A program made the position numbers and the translations under genes. The notes under the pieces are model-generated. The model was not told the origin of the DNA. It did not search any database and was given only the letters and a program-made list of their open reading frames with translations. Of a stretch of DNA of 64,000 nucleotides, positions 49,290 to 61,599 are shown one piece after another (position 1 is the first letter of the stretch; each line of letters opens with the position of its first letter). This DNA is from Pagrus major (Eukaryota; Chordata; Actinopteri; Spariformes; Sparidae), in NCBI RefSeq assembly GCF_040436345.1, contig NC_133237.1, forward strand, positions 25,735,749 to 25,799,748. Direction: 5' to 3'.

Positions 49290-49760
49290 TCGTGTTGTGT
49301 TGCTGCCTTACATCGTTTGATGGATTCCCAACCCAATCACCAGAATAAATGTCACTTAAGTACATTTCTGCAAAACCACAGATGAGTTAAAACTTGTCTT
49401 TCTTTCTTTTACGCGTTGATCATTTTTTTTGTCACATCGCTGTGCTTATGGTCCATTGAAACACGTGGTTAGGGTTAGGAAAACATCATAGTTTGGCTTA
49501 AACTAGCCTGTTTTGGTCTGCACAATAACGGTCGGAAATGTCCCCAAGTCACATTAGAAAAACACCAAGTTTTGTTGCCAGAAAAACAACAGGAGATGGT
49601 CCACCTTCCCGTGAAAAATAGCCGGCTTCGGTCAACACAAAAACAGCTGGAGATCTCCCCACAGACTCGAACTGCGGTCGTCCGCTTGGCAGCCTTGTGG
49701 CTTGAAAAACCTCCTTCAGTTGGTCCAAAGATTGTAAGCAGTCAGAGTACCATCAACGTG
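49290..49760 (+). repeat. GGTTAGG / AAACATCAT repeat, third and fullest copy
   Basis: It begins with 'atcaccagaataaatgtcac' and 'gtacatttctgcaaaaccac' (compare 11309), continues with 'ggttagggttaggaaaacat', then repeats AACAACAGGAGATGGTCC-like phrases, and ends with 'actcgaactgcggtcgtccg' plus 'cttggcagcctt' (compare 41140). This copy joins pieces that occur separately elsewhere in the window, so it helps define the whole element. Confidence 0.65.
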
Positions 49761-51520
49761 ATTTTGAAGCTGTTATTTATTATCTAGCTTTGAAAGGATG
49801 GTATGAATTTGTTCTTGTCCTCCAGACAGCCCCCAAACTACCTTCTTCTCTATCTATTTTATAGCCACAAATAAGACTTTATCTGGCATTAAACTTGGTT
49901 TTCTAAGGCCTCCTCTATCTCCTGACATTGGTATTTTTTCAGACTAATTCTAGGCCTTCTACACAAAAGAGGAGAACATTCTCTTTATGTTTTCTAACCA
50001 AGGTTTTGGAATATACAAAGAAAAAGAGGAGAATTAAAGAGTTTATCTTAGAAGAATATTCACGATGCCCCACGAGGTCAACGGCAAGAAATATTTTATT
50101 TTTTTGGTTATTCCAATCCATTACCCCATAATATATCATCCCCTCTGCTTTCCAGATATTGATAAACACCACATTTGACCGAGTATGAGCTTCTATGCCC
50201 GTCCTGTGCCTGCAACAGCCAACGACTGATTTAATGGACAAGAGACCCACTCCTTGTTCCGTCCCATCAATTTCCATGATGTTTCCATGGTGTGTTTTTC
50301 CAAGTATTAGGGGCGGTTATACCATTTATACATTGCTTGAAGGTGTGTCTTAAACCAATGATGCGCTTGTCCCGATCCCCACAGTACTATCGAAGAATCA
50401 CCGCTAACAAAGTGGCTCAGCTAACTCAGTCACAAACACGTTTCATTTACAATAAAGTCCTCACAATAAAAGCTGAACCCAATGGTTCAACAACATATTT
50501 GGCTGGACTGGGACAGGCGTTTTAGGATAATTTTGGCCGGTAACGGGTTAATAAATGGTCATCTGCACGCGTATTTATTTTGAAATCATGATCACCAGTT
50601 AACACACGATCACACACACTAATTGTACCAACACTAACATAAACAGTAATGGAGACGAGGGACAACTAAAACTGATGAAACAGGCTCATGAGACGATACT
50701 TTAATCCTCCGTAAGCGCCTCAGATCAAAACCGTGTCTGGAAAAGCGTGTACAACAGGTATGGCGACTGTATTCGACCAGCGATACCGCTGCCACTGGAT
50801 GCTGGACAGAGCTAGTCACATGCATAATTTGCTGGGCCCTCCTAAAATGAATTGCTAAAAGCCGCCCCGGGTAAAGCCTACCTGATCCAGGTGGATTAGA
50901 GTCGATACAACGTCTTCAATTACCATCTGTTGAATCAAACACACTGTGTGTTGTGAAAATGTATCAGCTATCACTCTCTCTGTAGGCTTTTCCATGAGGT
51001 GGAGAGAGCTGCCGCCTGTCCTCGATTAACTCTAGTCACTGAAGCGGTGATAACCGTTCAGTTACGGTGATTGCACTTGGTTTAAAAATAGAGCGGCTGG
51101 AATGTTTGGGATGCACAGTTTCTATGTTTTCCATAATTCCTGTAGTGAAATGTTGGTGATTATTGTGAAAACTGTACAACAGGACGAGTTCACAACAATA
51201 GATCACAGTCACACGGCAGCCATTTTCCTCTTGCTCATCGTGGGAAGCTCAAATGTTACACTGCAATCTGACAAGCCCTCATCATCAACTAACCCTGACT
51301 GATCAACAAATTGCTGTCGTGTGATTATGGTTTATGAGATGGTGTGGGAGGATGCCTTGCAGTGATAGACTGAAGAGAATTATCACCTGAATCTGCAGCT
51401 CATGGTTTTAGCATCACATCACAACTCGAATGGAGCGTGCATTAACTTGCGATCTAGCAGCACCGATTCACCAAACCTGCTTTCCTGCAGTCTTCTGATT
51501 TTATTTTGTTGTAACGAAGA
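49761..51520. other. intergenic DNA with an unexplained 112-codon frame
   Basis: The minus-strand frame at 49939-50277 has a protein-like sequence (such as FINIWKAEGMIYYGVMDWNN) but no family I can name, no splice context and no supporting neighbour. The rest is unique-looking. Confidence 0.3.
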
Positions 51521-51529
51521 TGGTTAGGG

Positions 51530-51700
51530 GAAATGTATCGAAGTGAAAGTATATATTTTATTTAGGAAATGTAGCGGATTAGAAGCGAAAGTTGCCAGAA
51601 ATATAAATAACGAAGTGAAGTACAGATACGTGAAAATTCTACGCAAGTACAATAAAGACGTATTTGTACTGAAATACAGTGCAAAAACGCGGGGCACCAT
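51530..51700. repeat. AGTA-type teleost repeat (AACGAAGTGAAGTAC variant)
   Basis: Words are 'gaagcgaaagttgccagaaa', 'aacgaagtgaagtacagata' and 'acgcaagtacaataaagacg'. I recognise the family from teleost non-coding repeats. The 66-codon minus frame at 51639-51839 partly lies in it. Confidence 0.6.
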
Positions 51701-52130
51701 TCTGTAGCTCGGTACTCCTCATTTTTGGTTCCCTCTCTTTGCTTGGCGCTTTTGTTAGAAAGAAAGAAAAGCTTGAAAACCAGCGACGGCTCAAACGACA
51801 GACACAGGTAGAGACTCGCTGGTGAACATAGTGGCGCATTTAACTGCTAAAAAGTCAGATATTTCCCTCGGGAGATGGTGGAGACCAAAAATGGAGCAAC
51901 GAGAAAATGTTTAGTGGCCTTACATGCATCTGGTGACACAAACATGACTCCAAATGAACGATATGTTGCTCTCTAACTTGTTTCAGTTGCCAAAAAAATG
52001 TTGTTTTTATGGATTTAAGCTTAATTCTAAGTCAGGAGGGAAGATCCATTAACATGTTGTGCCTGTAAATCCATCCAGTCCATCAGTTACTCTCATTCTC
52101 TCCTGATACAATTTATTCTCATTTTCCTTG
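51701..52130. other. intergenic DNA, no gene seen
   Basis: Nothing recognised. Confidence 0.4.
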
Positions 52131-52139
52131 GGCTGAATA

Positions 52140-52500
52140 AATAACCAGTATAATAACCACAGATGATGTAAGCTGTCATCATGTTAATGCCATTGGCTGA
52201 AAGGCTGAATGCCTCCGAACACAAAGCCTGCAGGTTTCAAATTGATACCCTGGCCCGGGATAAAGACAGCGGTGAGCAGGAATAAATCATCTCCTCGTCT
52301 CCTGCTGCGATTCTGATAACCTTTTCCTTTCCTCATTAACAGATGGAGATTACAGATGTTCCCCCTTTTTGAAATCTGTCATGGTTTCATCTCAGCGTGA
52401 TAAAAACCCATCAGACAGGGCTGTCTGATTGACCTGCCACGCTGTTTGCAGCTCCCACATTCATCTTCGTAGCTCATCTTTTCGTCATCAAATTGGATAC
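52140..52500. promoter_or_regulatory. candidate conserved non-coding element
   Basis: A 350-bp repeat-free stretch of balanced composition lacks any long open frame and contains words such as 'ccatcagacagggctgtctg', 'cattaacagatggagattac' and 'gataaccttttcc', with E-box- and GATA-like sites. It stands out from the AT-rich surroundings. Conservation cannot be tested here. Confidence 0.25.
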
Positions 52501-54110
52501 ATACAAAAGTAGTGTGAGGATCTGGGCTTCCTGGAAAAATAAGCGTAGCAGCAAAGATTTATCATCTGCTGTTGCAACATAGGAAGGCTGATAGAGATGC
52601 TTCAACAAACCACAGAAAACAAACCAGTTTGTTTCCTCGTGTCATGTCAAAGCTAACGACTGTCACTGACCTGTTTGATCACCTAAAGTTATGAGGTACG
52701 CTACATACCTTATTATTTTATAGGTGTGAAGGTGTGGATGAGAACAGTTTGTACATAAGATGTGTCAGGTGTTGCGTGAAAGCAGCAGGTGACATAACAA
52801 TGTGCGTCCTAACAGAAACTTTTGTGATGTGTCAGTAAAGTCTCTCTCGGATGTGTGAAGTTGTGACACAAGTCCTGTGAAGGAAGGAAAAACAAAATCC
52901 TCTCAGTGAAACAAACAAAGGACGACATCAGCTCTCTTCCTTCAGCTGTGATCCTTTAACTCCCTTTCACTTCCTGATTCATACCAATACCACAGAAATA
53001 ACAACACAAGTCATTTGTTGAAATGGTTAAAGCCACACTAACACTCAGAATCAGAATCAGATGTGATAACTCTTGACTGCATGCGCCATGGTTTTCCTGC
53101 CCACAGATAAGTGGTAATGAACCCGAAGCCATTTGGTAACGACTGAAAGTACCAGAGGAACAGAAGAGTTTATAGCCGGCTAACAGCTATAAACTAAACT
53201 GACACAAACACATACATGAAGGGCGTTTATGGTTCACGAGCCAAGTCAACTCCAGCCACTTCCTCACCTGTGAAGTTCGATGCTCTTTCACCACAGAGAG
53301 GGTTGAACTGATCACGGACTAGAGGTTTGACCGTATGTGCTGAAAACATTGGGGAAACTTTCTTGATGCTGCTCTAATATCAAACATTTCTGCCTTTTAA
53401 ATTTCCCAAAAAACGACTAGACCTTTTTTGCATACACTGTTGAGTTGTGTACTTAGAGAAATGTTATAGTTTATGAGAAACACCAGATTGTAGTCGGGGA
53501 AACACGATTAAATGTAACGTGAGAATAAGGTTTAATACATCACTTCATCTGTGAACATTTCCGCCTGAGTCCAGAAGATAGATTTTAATCCACAATGGTG
53601 GTTTAGTTTTAGCAACGTAGACAACATCTCTCCCACAATCCCTCGCTACTTCACCAAGTCGTTAAAGTACATCTTTTTTTTATTCTTTTGATTGAGAGAT
53701 TGTGTTTTAAATTGAAATGCACGAGGATGATTGAGATTATGTATGTGTCTCAAAGAAATGTGTCACTTTCACATGGCGACAGTTTGCTCTTGTGCGATCA
53801 GATAACTATCTGATCTCAGGGCGGCCTGTAACTTTTGCTGAAAAGTAGCCAGTGCGACCACGAGTGACTTCAAGGGGTTTAATGATAAGATATTGAGGCC
53901 TCGCTCACACTTAAATGATGCCTGATCTGACAATCCTGTTAATGACAGGAACGTTGGTGTGTTTTGTGTCCGGCTTCCTTGTGCGTATTAAACACAAAAT
54001 CCTTCCTGTAAGCAACAAGGAAAAAATGTAGCCTGCTTTCAGAGGGAACATGCAGCCCACACAGCTGCCTGCGTGTTTCACTGTGTCTTTGTCTCTCGGC
54101 TCAGTGGTGG
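52501..54110. other. intergenic DNA, no gene seen
   Basis: No gene or repeat was recognised. The minus frame at 53911-54234 partly overlaps the LINE relic that follows. Confidence 0.4.
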
Positions 54111-54119
54111 GTTTATAGC

Positions 54120-54670
54120 TGGTGCTGTTCTCTGCCTCGTCCTCCACAGGGACCGGCAGAAAATCATCCAAAATGTCCTGCAGAGCCGGAGATGGAGGCC
54201 ACCGTCTGCTCCACTTCGCTTCTGTATTTGTCACATGTACAAAAAATGAGAGTGAAGCACCTGTTGGCCTTCTTCCTGAGAGTGGAGGGTCCTCCGTGGA
54301 GGGCAGCTCCGTCCCGGTGATGTGTTGAGCAGTTTTTTTTTATCACCTTCTGTCCTACCAGGTGGTGATGCAGGACAGTCTCAATCATGCACCTGTAGAC
54401 GCTGCAGAGTTTCCCGGAGTCCATGTTGCGTCTCCGCTACCTGCGGAGGAAGAAGAGCTGTTGTCTCGCTGTGCTTTTTTCATGGTGTTGTGTAGTTTGT
54501 CCGGGTGGTCCACAATCATCTCCTTGTTTTGCTGATGGTGAGACGGAGGGTGTCCCGGCACCAAGATGTCGGGGTTCTGACTTCCTCTCTGTAGGCCGCC
54601 TCATCGTCAACGGTTGTGTCATCAGCAATCTTGAAAATTGTGGCTTCGAGTTCGATGTTGAGGTGAAAAA
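54120..54670 (-). mobile_element. LINE (non-LTR retrotransposon) relic, 3' part of reverse transcriptase frame
   Basis: Read on the minus strand, scattered frames match the C-terminal part of reverse transcriptase of common teleost LINEs: traces of a DDTTV-like segment and a REEVxxxxxWC-like segment near 54560-54630, then FFLRRLR and YRCMIETVL-like words near 54380-54450. Several frameshifts break the reading. The plus-strand words 'ccgcctcatcgtcaacggtt' plus 'gtgtcatcagcaa', 'caatcatgcacctgtagacg' and 'ctacctgcggaggaagaaga' are ones I know well from this family. The piece is 5'-truncated and inactive. The family could be of L2 or Rex type; I cannot decide. Confidence 0.8.
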
Positions 54671-56170
54671 AGCACCAAAACATTCACAGAAATACGGCTT
54701 CTTTAAAGAAATATGTCTTGTTTGGTCAAGTGAACGTGGACTTTTGACATCTAAATTAGCTCTGCGGCAACTGAATATTTAGGTTATTCACATTTTAGCA
54801 GCTAAAAAACTAAACACAATGATTCAAACATTGTGGTGAAAATCTTTAGCAGTCACATATAAGCCAACCCAATTGGGCTGAGGGCCCGAGGACCAAATCT
54901 GAGTTTGTTCGGCCTCATATATAGCTAGATTTTGGTTACATGGGCACATTTGAACTAAAATTCAACTCCAGTTAGCGCTCGGGCTAACGCTGACGTCATG
55001 CAAATATGCATGCACATATGTTAAATCTCACCCAAAGCATCAGTGCTTGATGAATTGACAATCAGCTATCTTTCTCCAGAATCGCCTTCCCTACCTTTTT
55101 AATTTTAAGAGCCTCATTTTTTTCTTTTGGCCGTCTACTGAAAGGCAAGACCAGGCTAACACAACCAATGACAGGTCCTCTGGTAACAGGCTGGACACAC
55201 TGGATGCCTGTGTGCTGCGTGTTAGCTGCGGCCTGCCCTATCTGTCTACATGGAGTTTGACTTTGATGATTATCTATAAATCTAATGACGTGATTTTCCT
55301 TTACCCGGCTGAAAGAGCGAGAAAGCCAGAGAGGGAGCGAGAGAGAGAAAGTTAAAGAGTGCACAGGAAAGAAAACTACCCCTGACCTCTTCATGTCTGC
55401 GACATATTCTACACATACAGACTTTAAAGCCGTAGCGAAACGATGGCTTGATGTCGATACGACTGTCTACAGGTTGATTTTTGCCGAGAACCTCTTGTGT
55501 GTCGCGGTAGAAAAAGGCGAGACGCCGTGTCTGTAGATGACGCGATGCAGCAGCCACGCATGACACGCGCGTGTAGCCGGTCGGACCTGTTGACACGGCC
55601 GCCGAAACGAAAAGCGAGAGGTAACGCTACGCTTTCTAATCACTAACTGCTGCTGTCATGGTTATGACCCATGTGAGAGTTTAATACTCGTGGCTGCTTT
55701 ATTATGAGTATCCAACATATTCTCACTCCCAACTCACCCTTTAAGTGTCAGTTTTGCACCTGCAACGTCCAGCTAGACTTTAAAAATCAAGCTTGCGGAT
55801 GCTAAGAGGGGTAGCTACAGCGTCAGACTTGGATGAGCAGGGCCGCTGACCAGCCTGCTGTGTTTGAGATGTCGGGGTGAGAACAGGTTGTATCACACTC
55901 CAGCTTCTTCTGAAAAAAAGGAAAGAAAAAAAGCACTTTGTGTCCCGCGGCCTTGTCATTTTCCCTTTCATATGCTAAGATTCAATTTCCCTCCGTTAGT
56001 CACTGACGAGTCGTAATTTAAAATCCTCTGTGGTCTGAAATCTGCAGAAAATTACCAAATGTACCGAAGTCATGGAGCGTGACACAGCGATCAGATCAGT
56101 CATGCAATCAAAAATGGATGTTTATCTGTTCTGACGGTATAGTGCCTAATACTTTCTGCAGGATGCTGTC
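54671..56170. other. intergenic DNA, no gene seen
   Basis: Open frames 55062-55394 and 55282-55596 (minus) have no recognisable product. Confidence 0.4.
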
Positions 56171-56173
56171 TGC

Positions 56174-56205
<32 letters not shown>

Positions 56206-56206
56206 G
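56174..56206. repeat. (CAGA)n microsatellite
   Basis: About eight CAGA units, the same motif as the tract at 12366-12476. Confidence 0.95.
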
Positions 56207-56639
56207 GACAGCCGACACAGACGAGTCGGTCAAAATGTGGCTGGTTGCTGAACGTGGAGCCGCCATCTGCTGCGTGCCCTGAGCTCAGAGGCTGAAACCA
56301 GGAGAGAGTCTTACCCCGTACAACCCCTGAGTGCTGCTTTTATTCATGCTTACTAAGCCCGCTTCTGCCTCGGGAGTCAGACGGATAAACACGGAGAGAT
56401 CAGTTTGTACCCACTGCCCCGCATCATCACACACTCACAGAACTACATCTGAACTCGCTGTTCATTATTTTCACTCAGGGTAGAAGAGTCACGTAGACAG
56501 TTAACTACTTTAGAGACAGAAGCTAAACTAAGGCTGCTCCTGTATTATTAGCTCATGTTGTGGCTTTATTTTTATTATTGTTATTTTGTGATCACATGAT
56601 GATGTGTTGAATCACACGGGCAGGTTTACGACTAGTTGA

Positions 56640-56935
56640 TTCTACTTCTACTACTACAAAGACGACCACGGAGAAGAAGAAACTCTCTACGACTATGAAC
56701 AAAGAAAACAAAAAGAAAACAAGACTAAAAAGGAGACAAATATGACGAAGACTACGAAAACTAAGAAGACAAACGTGACAAAGACTACAAAGACGAAAAC
56801 TACAAAGAAGGCAGACTACAAAGCAGACGAAGACTATGAACAAGACTAAGAAGAAGACAATGATTACGAAGAAGAAGACGAAGACGACTGTCGAAGAAGA
56901 GGAAGACTACGAAGAAAGCAAAAACTAAGAGAAGG
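56640..56935 (+). repeat. purine-rich degenerate tract (GAAGACTACRAA-like)
   Basis: For about 300 bases the plus strand is rich in GA and AC and poor in T, built from degenerate units such as GAAGACTACGAA, ACAAAGACTACAAAG and AAGAAGAAGACGA. The minus-strand open frames are poly-Phe/Leu/Val artefacts of this composition. It looks like an old, eroded tandem repeat. Confidence 0.7.
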
Positions 56936-57109
56936 ACGATGAACAGACACACTGAACAGATGATGATCATCAGAGGCCCCTGACAGGATTTTATCTGACC
57001 CTGATTATTACTTTGGTATTTTTGCATCAGCAGAGCAGTTTAAACTTCACTGAGCGCACATATTTTTATATAATCATCCACAAAATCTATTTATTGGCAA
57101 AACTATTAA
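56936..57109. other. short spacer, nothing recognised
   Basis: AT-rich sequence between the purine tract and the hairpin. Confidence 0.4.
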
Positions 57110-57200
57110 AACTCAAGGTCCACTTCACTTGTTCCTTGTTTTACGTGTATTATATGTGAAGCATTGAAAACTCTGAAACAAGTGAAGTAAACCTTGAGTT
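57110..57200. repeat. 24-bp near-perfect inverted repeat with 43-nt loop
   Basis: The arms at 57110-57133 and 57177-57200 are complementary at 22 of 24 positions. The 91-base unit could fold like a small RNA precursor or be the ends of a tiny foldback element. No known microRNA is recognised. Confidence 0.8.
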
Positions 57201-57277
57201 GAGATTCTTCAATCAACATTTTCATGGTAAAGATTTACATTTGTTTTGCTTTTCATTGACGCATATCGAGCTTTCCT

Positions 57278-57360
57278 GAGCATTTCTGGTCTCTTAGTTT
57301 CCCTTTCCGGGATCAATAAAGTTCATCTTATCTTACGTGTTGGTTGTTCCGTAACTTTAT
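57278..57360 (+). repeat. LINE-tail-like fragment (CGGGATCAATAAAGTTCATC)
   Basis: The phrase 'ccgggatcaataaagttcat' followed by 'cttatctta' is the typical 3' end of teleost Rex-type LINEs (GGGATnAATAAAGT plus short tandem tail). No coding part remains. Confidence 0.6.
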
Positions 57361-57536
57361 TGATCACTTACAGAGAAATTACAGCTTCTCTCGAGCGTTT
57401 GTTTGTTTCCCTGACCGGCACCACCTGTCTGTTAAAGGTGTTTCAGTGAGTCATTGTGGGCAGCGTCACTAACTAACCCAGTTCTTCTGTTGATGTAATA
57501 TCTCTCCTGCACACCAGGAAACAGCTTGCAGACGTG

Positions 57537-57575
57537 AGATTGTGTGAAGATTGGATTATTATCTTCACACAATCT
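57537..57575. repeat. 15-bp perfect inverted repeat with 9-nt loop
   Basis: The arms AGATTGTGTGAAGAT (57537-57551) and ATCTTCACACAATCT (57561-57575) are exact complements. No terminator-like or gene context explains it. Confidence 0.85.
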
Positions 57576-58916
57576 TTGTGTTTTTCATGTGTTTTTGCAC
57601 ATTTCTTGCTTGATATCTTGCACACCCCATCCTCAGTCTACAGTCTACAGCTCTTTAATAAAACGTTTAAAAAGATGCATTTATACAGATCTCTGCACCA
57701 ATAAATCAGGTTGTGGGGTCTGTTTGTGAGCACCTCCTTGCCAATTAACCTGAATTTGATCTTTAATGTGATTATTTCAGAGCAAAAACAAACTCCTTGT
57801 CAGGTTTTAAAGGCCTCTGAAGAAGCTTTTAGCACAAATAAGCTCAATCTAACAGCCACATTTATGTAATAAAATATCAAAACTGGTGAGTCTCTGTTTT
57901 ATTCCAGACTGATCCTCCTCCAGTAGCTGTTGAAGAACATCCTCCCACACCGTACTGTGATTGTTGTGTTGGTCAGGGATCTGTCGACGACAGAAATAGC
58001 AGCTTTATTGAAGCAGAAGTGGAGGTGGACGGGCACTGAGGGTTAAACTGAGTGTTCGGACCTGCAGGCTAAACATGCCACTGCTGCTAATTTCTCCTCC
58101 AAAGCAGAGGATACAAAAAAGTGGTCAAGGCGAGTCAAAGTCGACACGTAAGTCAGCCGTCGTCTGAGGAGGTGATTGGCTCAGTGTCAGAGAGCGTACA
58201 TGTGAAACTAGGTCACCCTAACCAGAATACGTAAGACAGTGAGAGCATGAACTCTCCGCTGACTATTTGGCCAGTGGTTGCCTAGAAACAGGGAAACTGC
58301 TTATTCCTCACATCTCAGGTTTTATATCGTCGTTGTTTTGGATCATTTGGTCATCGCGGCTGTTCAAGCCCGTGTGATCTGATTCTGAACCACAGCGTCT
58401 CCACTCAGTTACTGGTTCTGTTCGAGTCACGTGCGTCTGCCACGGATTTTCTTCTCAATGAGGTGACATAAGTGTGGGGTTACGAGAACAACGACTAATC
58501 CTTTATTCTTGATCGAGCAGCGGCTGAAGGGCCTGAATGTTGAAGCACACGGGAAGACGTTCAACACTGTGCAGCGCTGCAACAACACCGCCGCACGCTG
58601 TATTTACACGTTACGTTTTATTCTCTTTCACTTCTGGTTCTGTTGATCTAAAGTGCCCTCCGACACATTTAGGTGGCTCGTTAAGAGTTCCAGGACACCA
58701 GAGGATTAACTAAGTAATCCTCCCGTCAGCTGGTCAAAGCTAGTGGTCGACTATTTCTGCTCTGCTCATAGTACACCGTACTATTCCTGTGGTGCTTTTC
58801 TTTTCGTGGGTGAGCAGGAATACAAGCTGCACCGTGTGGATTATCACGGGGGGACATTAACCGCGTGTTCAACTGGTGGTTTACGTGCATTAGGAGCGTT
58901 GTAAACGTACATCAGG
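57576..58916. other. intergenic DNA, no gene seen
   Basis: Unique-looking sequence with no recognised product or repeat. Confidence 0.4.
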
Positions 58917-59730
58917 GCTTAGATTTTTTACAATATGTGCTCAAAAACATGACACATTAATAATAGATACTGGTCTGTAACAGTTAACTGAACACCAGAA
59001 AATGTATCATCAGTTTTCATAGTTTATTCACATTTAAAGGCTGTTTATCAAGCAAAAATACTTCCTTATTCTCTCTGTTGTACATCATTGGAAGCATTTT
59101 CCACAGCTTTCTCACATTTTACTTTTAGGAAAAGTAATCGCTTGATTAATAGAGAATTGCAGTTACATCAAAGCTCAGATTTTACAAAAAAAACATTAGA
59201 TTAATTCATAATTTAACAATGGTCCTGCAATAATTATTGGATTTAATTACCAAACTGAGTACCAGAAAATTAATCATCACAGTTTTCATAATGAATTCAC
59301 ATTTTAAAGTTGTTTATCAAGTGAAAAATACATGCTTGAAAAATAATTGCTTGATTAATCAATAATTGCTGTGTTTTCCCCCTCAGACAGTTGATACTGA
59401 GGTCAAGTTACATCAGAGCTCAGATTTTACAGAACACAAACAAAACCATGACACAAATTAATAATTTAACAATGGTCCTGCAAGAATTATTGGATTTAAT
59501 TTCCTAACTGAGCACCAGACTCATTATTTAAAGTCATTTATCAAGCAAAGATACTTGATTACTTTCTCTGTATCATATCATCAGCATTTATTCACTGCTT
59601 TCTGTCATCTTGTGGGGAAAATAATTGCTCGTTTGATAAGGAATTGCATTTTTCCCCCTACAAATGTCAGCGAGTCAGTTTGTATCACTTGGTTTCAGTT
59701 GATATTGGGGCTATTTCAGTTTACAAGCCA
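58917..59730 (+). repeat. three tandem copies of a ~250-bp unit
   Basis: The phrase GCTCAGATTTTACA (GCTTAGATTTTTTACA in the first) starts copies at 58917, 59173 and 59418, giving periods of 256 and 245 bp. Each copy then runs in the same order: an AAYTAATAATTTA-like part, 'tttaacaatggtcctgcaa' (copies 2 and 3), CTGAGYACCAGA, TTTATCAAGYRAAAATAC and AATAATTGCTTGATTAAT. Copies 2 and 3 are the most alike. The unit is AT-rich and non-coding. Confidence 0.82.
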
Positions 59731-61599
59731 GACCTTCAGCTCTTTATCCCCAAAAAGGTCACATAAAAATGTTAAAAAATGGAAGTTACTCATATTTTAG
59801 AGTGACAGTGGCCCCACGAGGCCTGGAGATTAATCTTCACAAGGTTACAGGATGACGATGATAAAGGACACAGTGAAATGGCTTTAAGCAAGCCATTGAT
59901 GTAGAGATACACCTTCGCCTCCATTAGCTTTGTAGCCTGCGTTCATTTTTGTATGTTCAGCTTGCTAGGCTACTAAAATGTAGAAATAAAGCACTGTCAA
60001 TTTTATACGCGATGAGTTCAGCGCTACTGCTCACTGTCGCAGGAAGTCATTCACACTTGGTGTTTGGAAGAGCTGCCAAAAAGTAAAAGTGACTAAGAGC
60101 CATAGCGACGAGCTTAACGTTAGCAATGCTGAGTGACTAGCTAATATGAGACGCTGATCATCAAAATGATCAGAAACATTATAAATAGCCTACTATTAAC
60201 AAGATGTACAACGCTAGCTGTGAAAAGTAAAGTAGGCCAAACTAACTTGGCTATATAGGCTACTACTTAGAATTGACTCTACAATAACGTTAGCTTAGCC
60301 TCCAACTTAGCCACTTCACTATTTCACTTTTCACACTTTTTAGATGTGGCTAATAGTATTTAGCCCACCATTAAGATCTTATAGATTGGCTAACCATTAG
60401 CGACATCAGCTAGTAACTTTGCTAACGATAGGCCGCTGTGGCTCTTTTTTACACTGTTCGGAAGAGCCGACAAAACTAAAACGACTGACTCACAATGTCT
60501 TGTGACAAACCACATCCGTGAACTTGAAGAGACTGAATGTCAACACTCTGCTTTTCAGAAGCTTCGGTCTCAAACTATTTGTGATGGTATCTGGAGAATA
60601 AAACCAAGCTGAGCCCTGTTCTCACAAACTTCCTGCCCCTCACTCACACGGAGCAGATGCGGCTAAATGCTTGTTACTTGTTAGCGCTATGACATTAGCA
60701 TCTGTGTGAATCACTTGGCCTGGAGGCTGACTGGCGAGCCTCCAAGGGGCTTCCGTGACAACACCAGACAGCCAGAGGACAACCTCCCCCCCCCCCACCC
60801 CAAACACACACACACACACACATTCATACAATCACACACACAACTCATTTTCCTGGCCCTCGCTCTTCTACTCCAAATCCTCAGCTGGCTCTGCAGACGC
60901 TGGCCTGGCTCTGCTCTGGCCGCCTGAAGGCAGGAGGACGGTATCGCCAGGGCAGCAGCTGCTGTTGCCGTACCAACGCTGGTACACCGGAAATAACAGA
61001 CGAGCCCGATGAGCCTGAGAGCGTTCAGCTGGACTAACGGTGCACCATAATTTATCTGAGAGACTCTCTTTAACCTGGTTCTGAGTTGACAAGTGTAAGA
61101 AGAGAAGAAGAATTATCGGATTATGATAAAGGGCACTTGGCTCGCTCCCATATTAAACTGGTTCCTGCGGCATGGAAACTTATTTCACCTTTAGTTGAGC
61201 CCACGTAGGACTCGGAACTGGAGATCTGCCAATAGATGGATTACTGAGTGCATGCAAACAGCGAACAGTCACTGTGTATATCATTTAACAGTTTATTGAG
61301 ACCTCTCCCATAAGACCTGTTTGTTAAACATCACAGAAGCTGCAGCCAACATGCTAAAGCTAGCTGAGGGAACGATTGCGTTGTGCGTGATAACCTCAGA
61401 TAATCAGTCCAATCTGAACCACAAGAGGCAAATGAGGCAGAGCATGTTTTGACAAATTATCATCTCATGCAAATTCGACATGGCGTTCAGCGCCGATCCA
61501 GGAAGTCGCATGCAGATAAAACCGCAGTGGATAGGCGTTTTCCACACTGGCATCCTGGTTAGACTGTTTTATTATAATCTCAGACAGTTGTTACCCCAG

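Noticed and set aside
56592..57027. Phe/Leu/Val-rich minus-strand frames as membrane proteins
   Set aside because: The hydrophobicity is an artefact of the purine-rich repeat read on the opposite strand.
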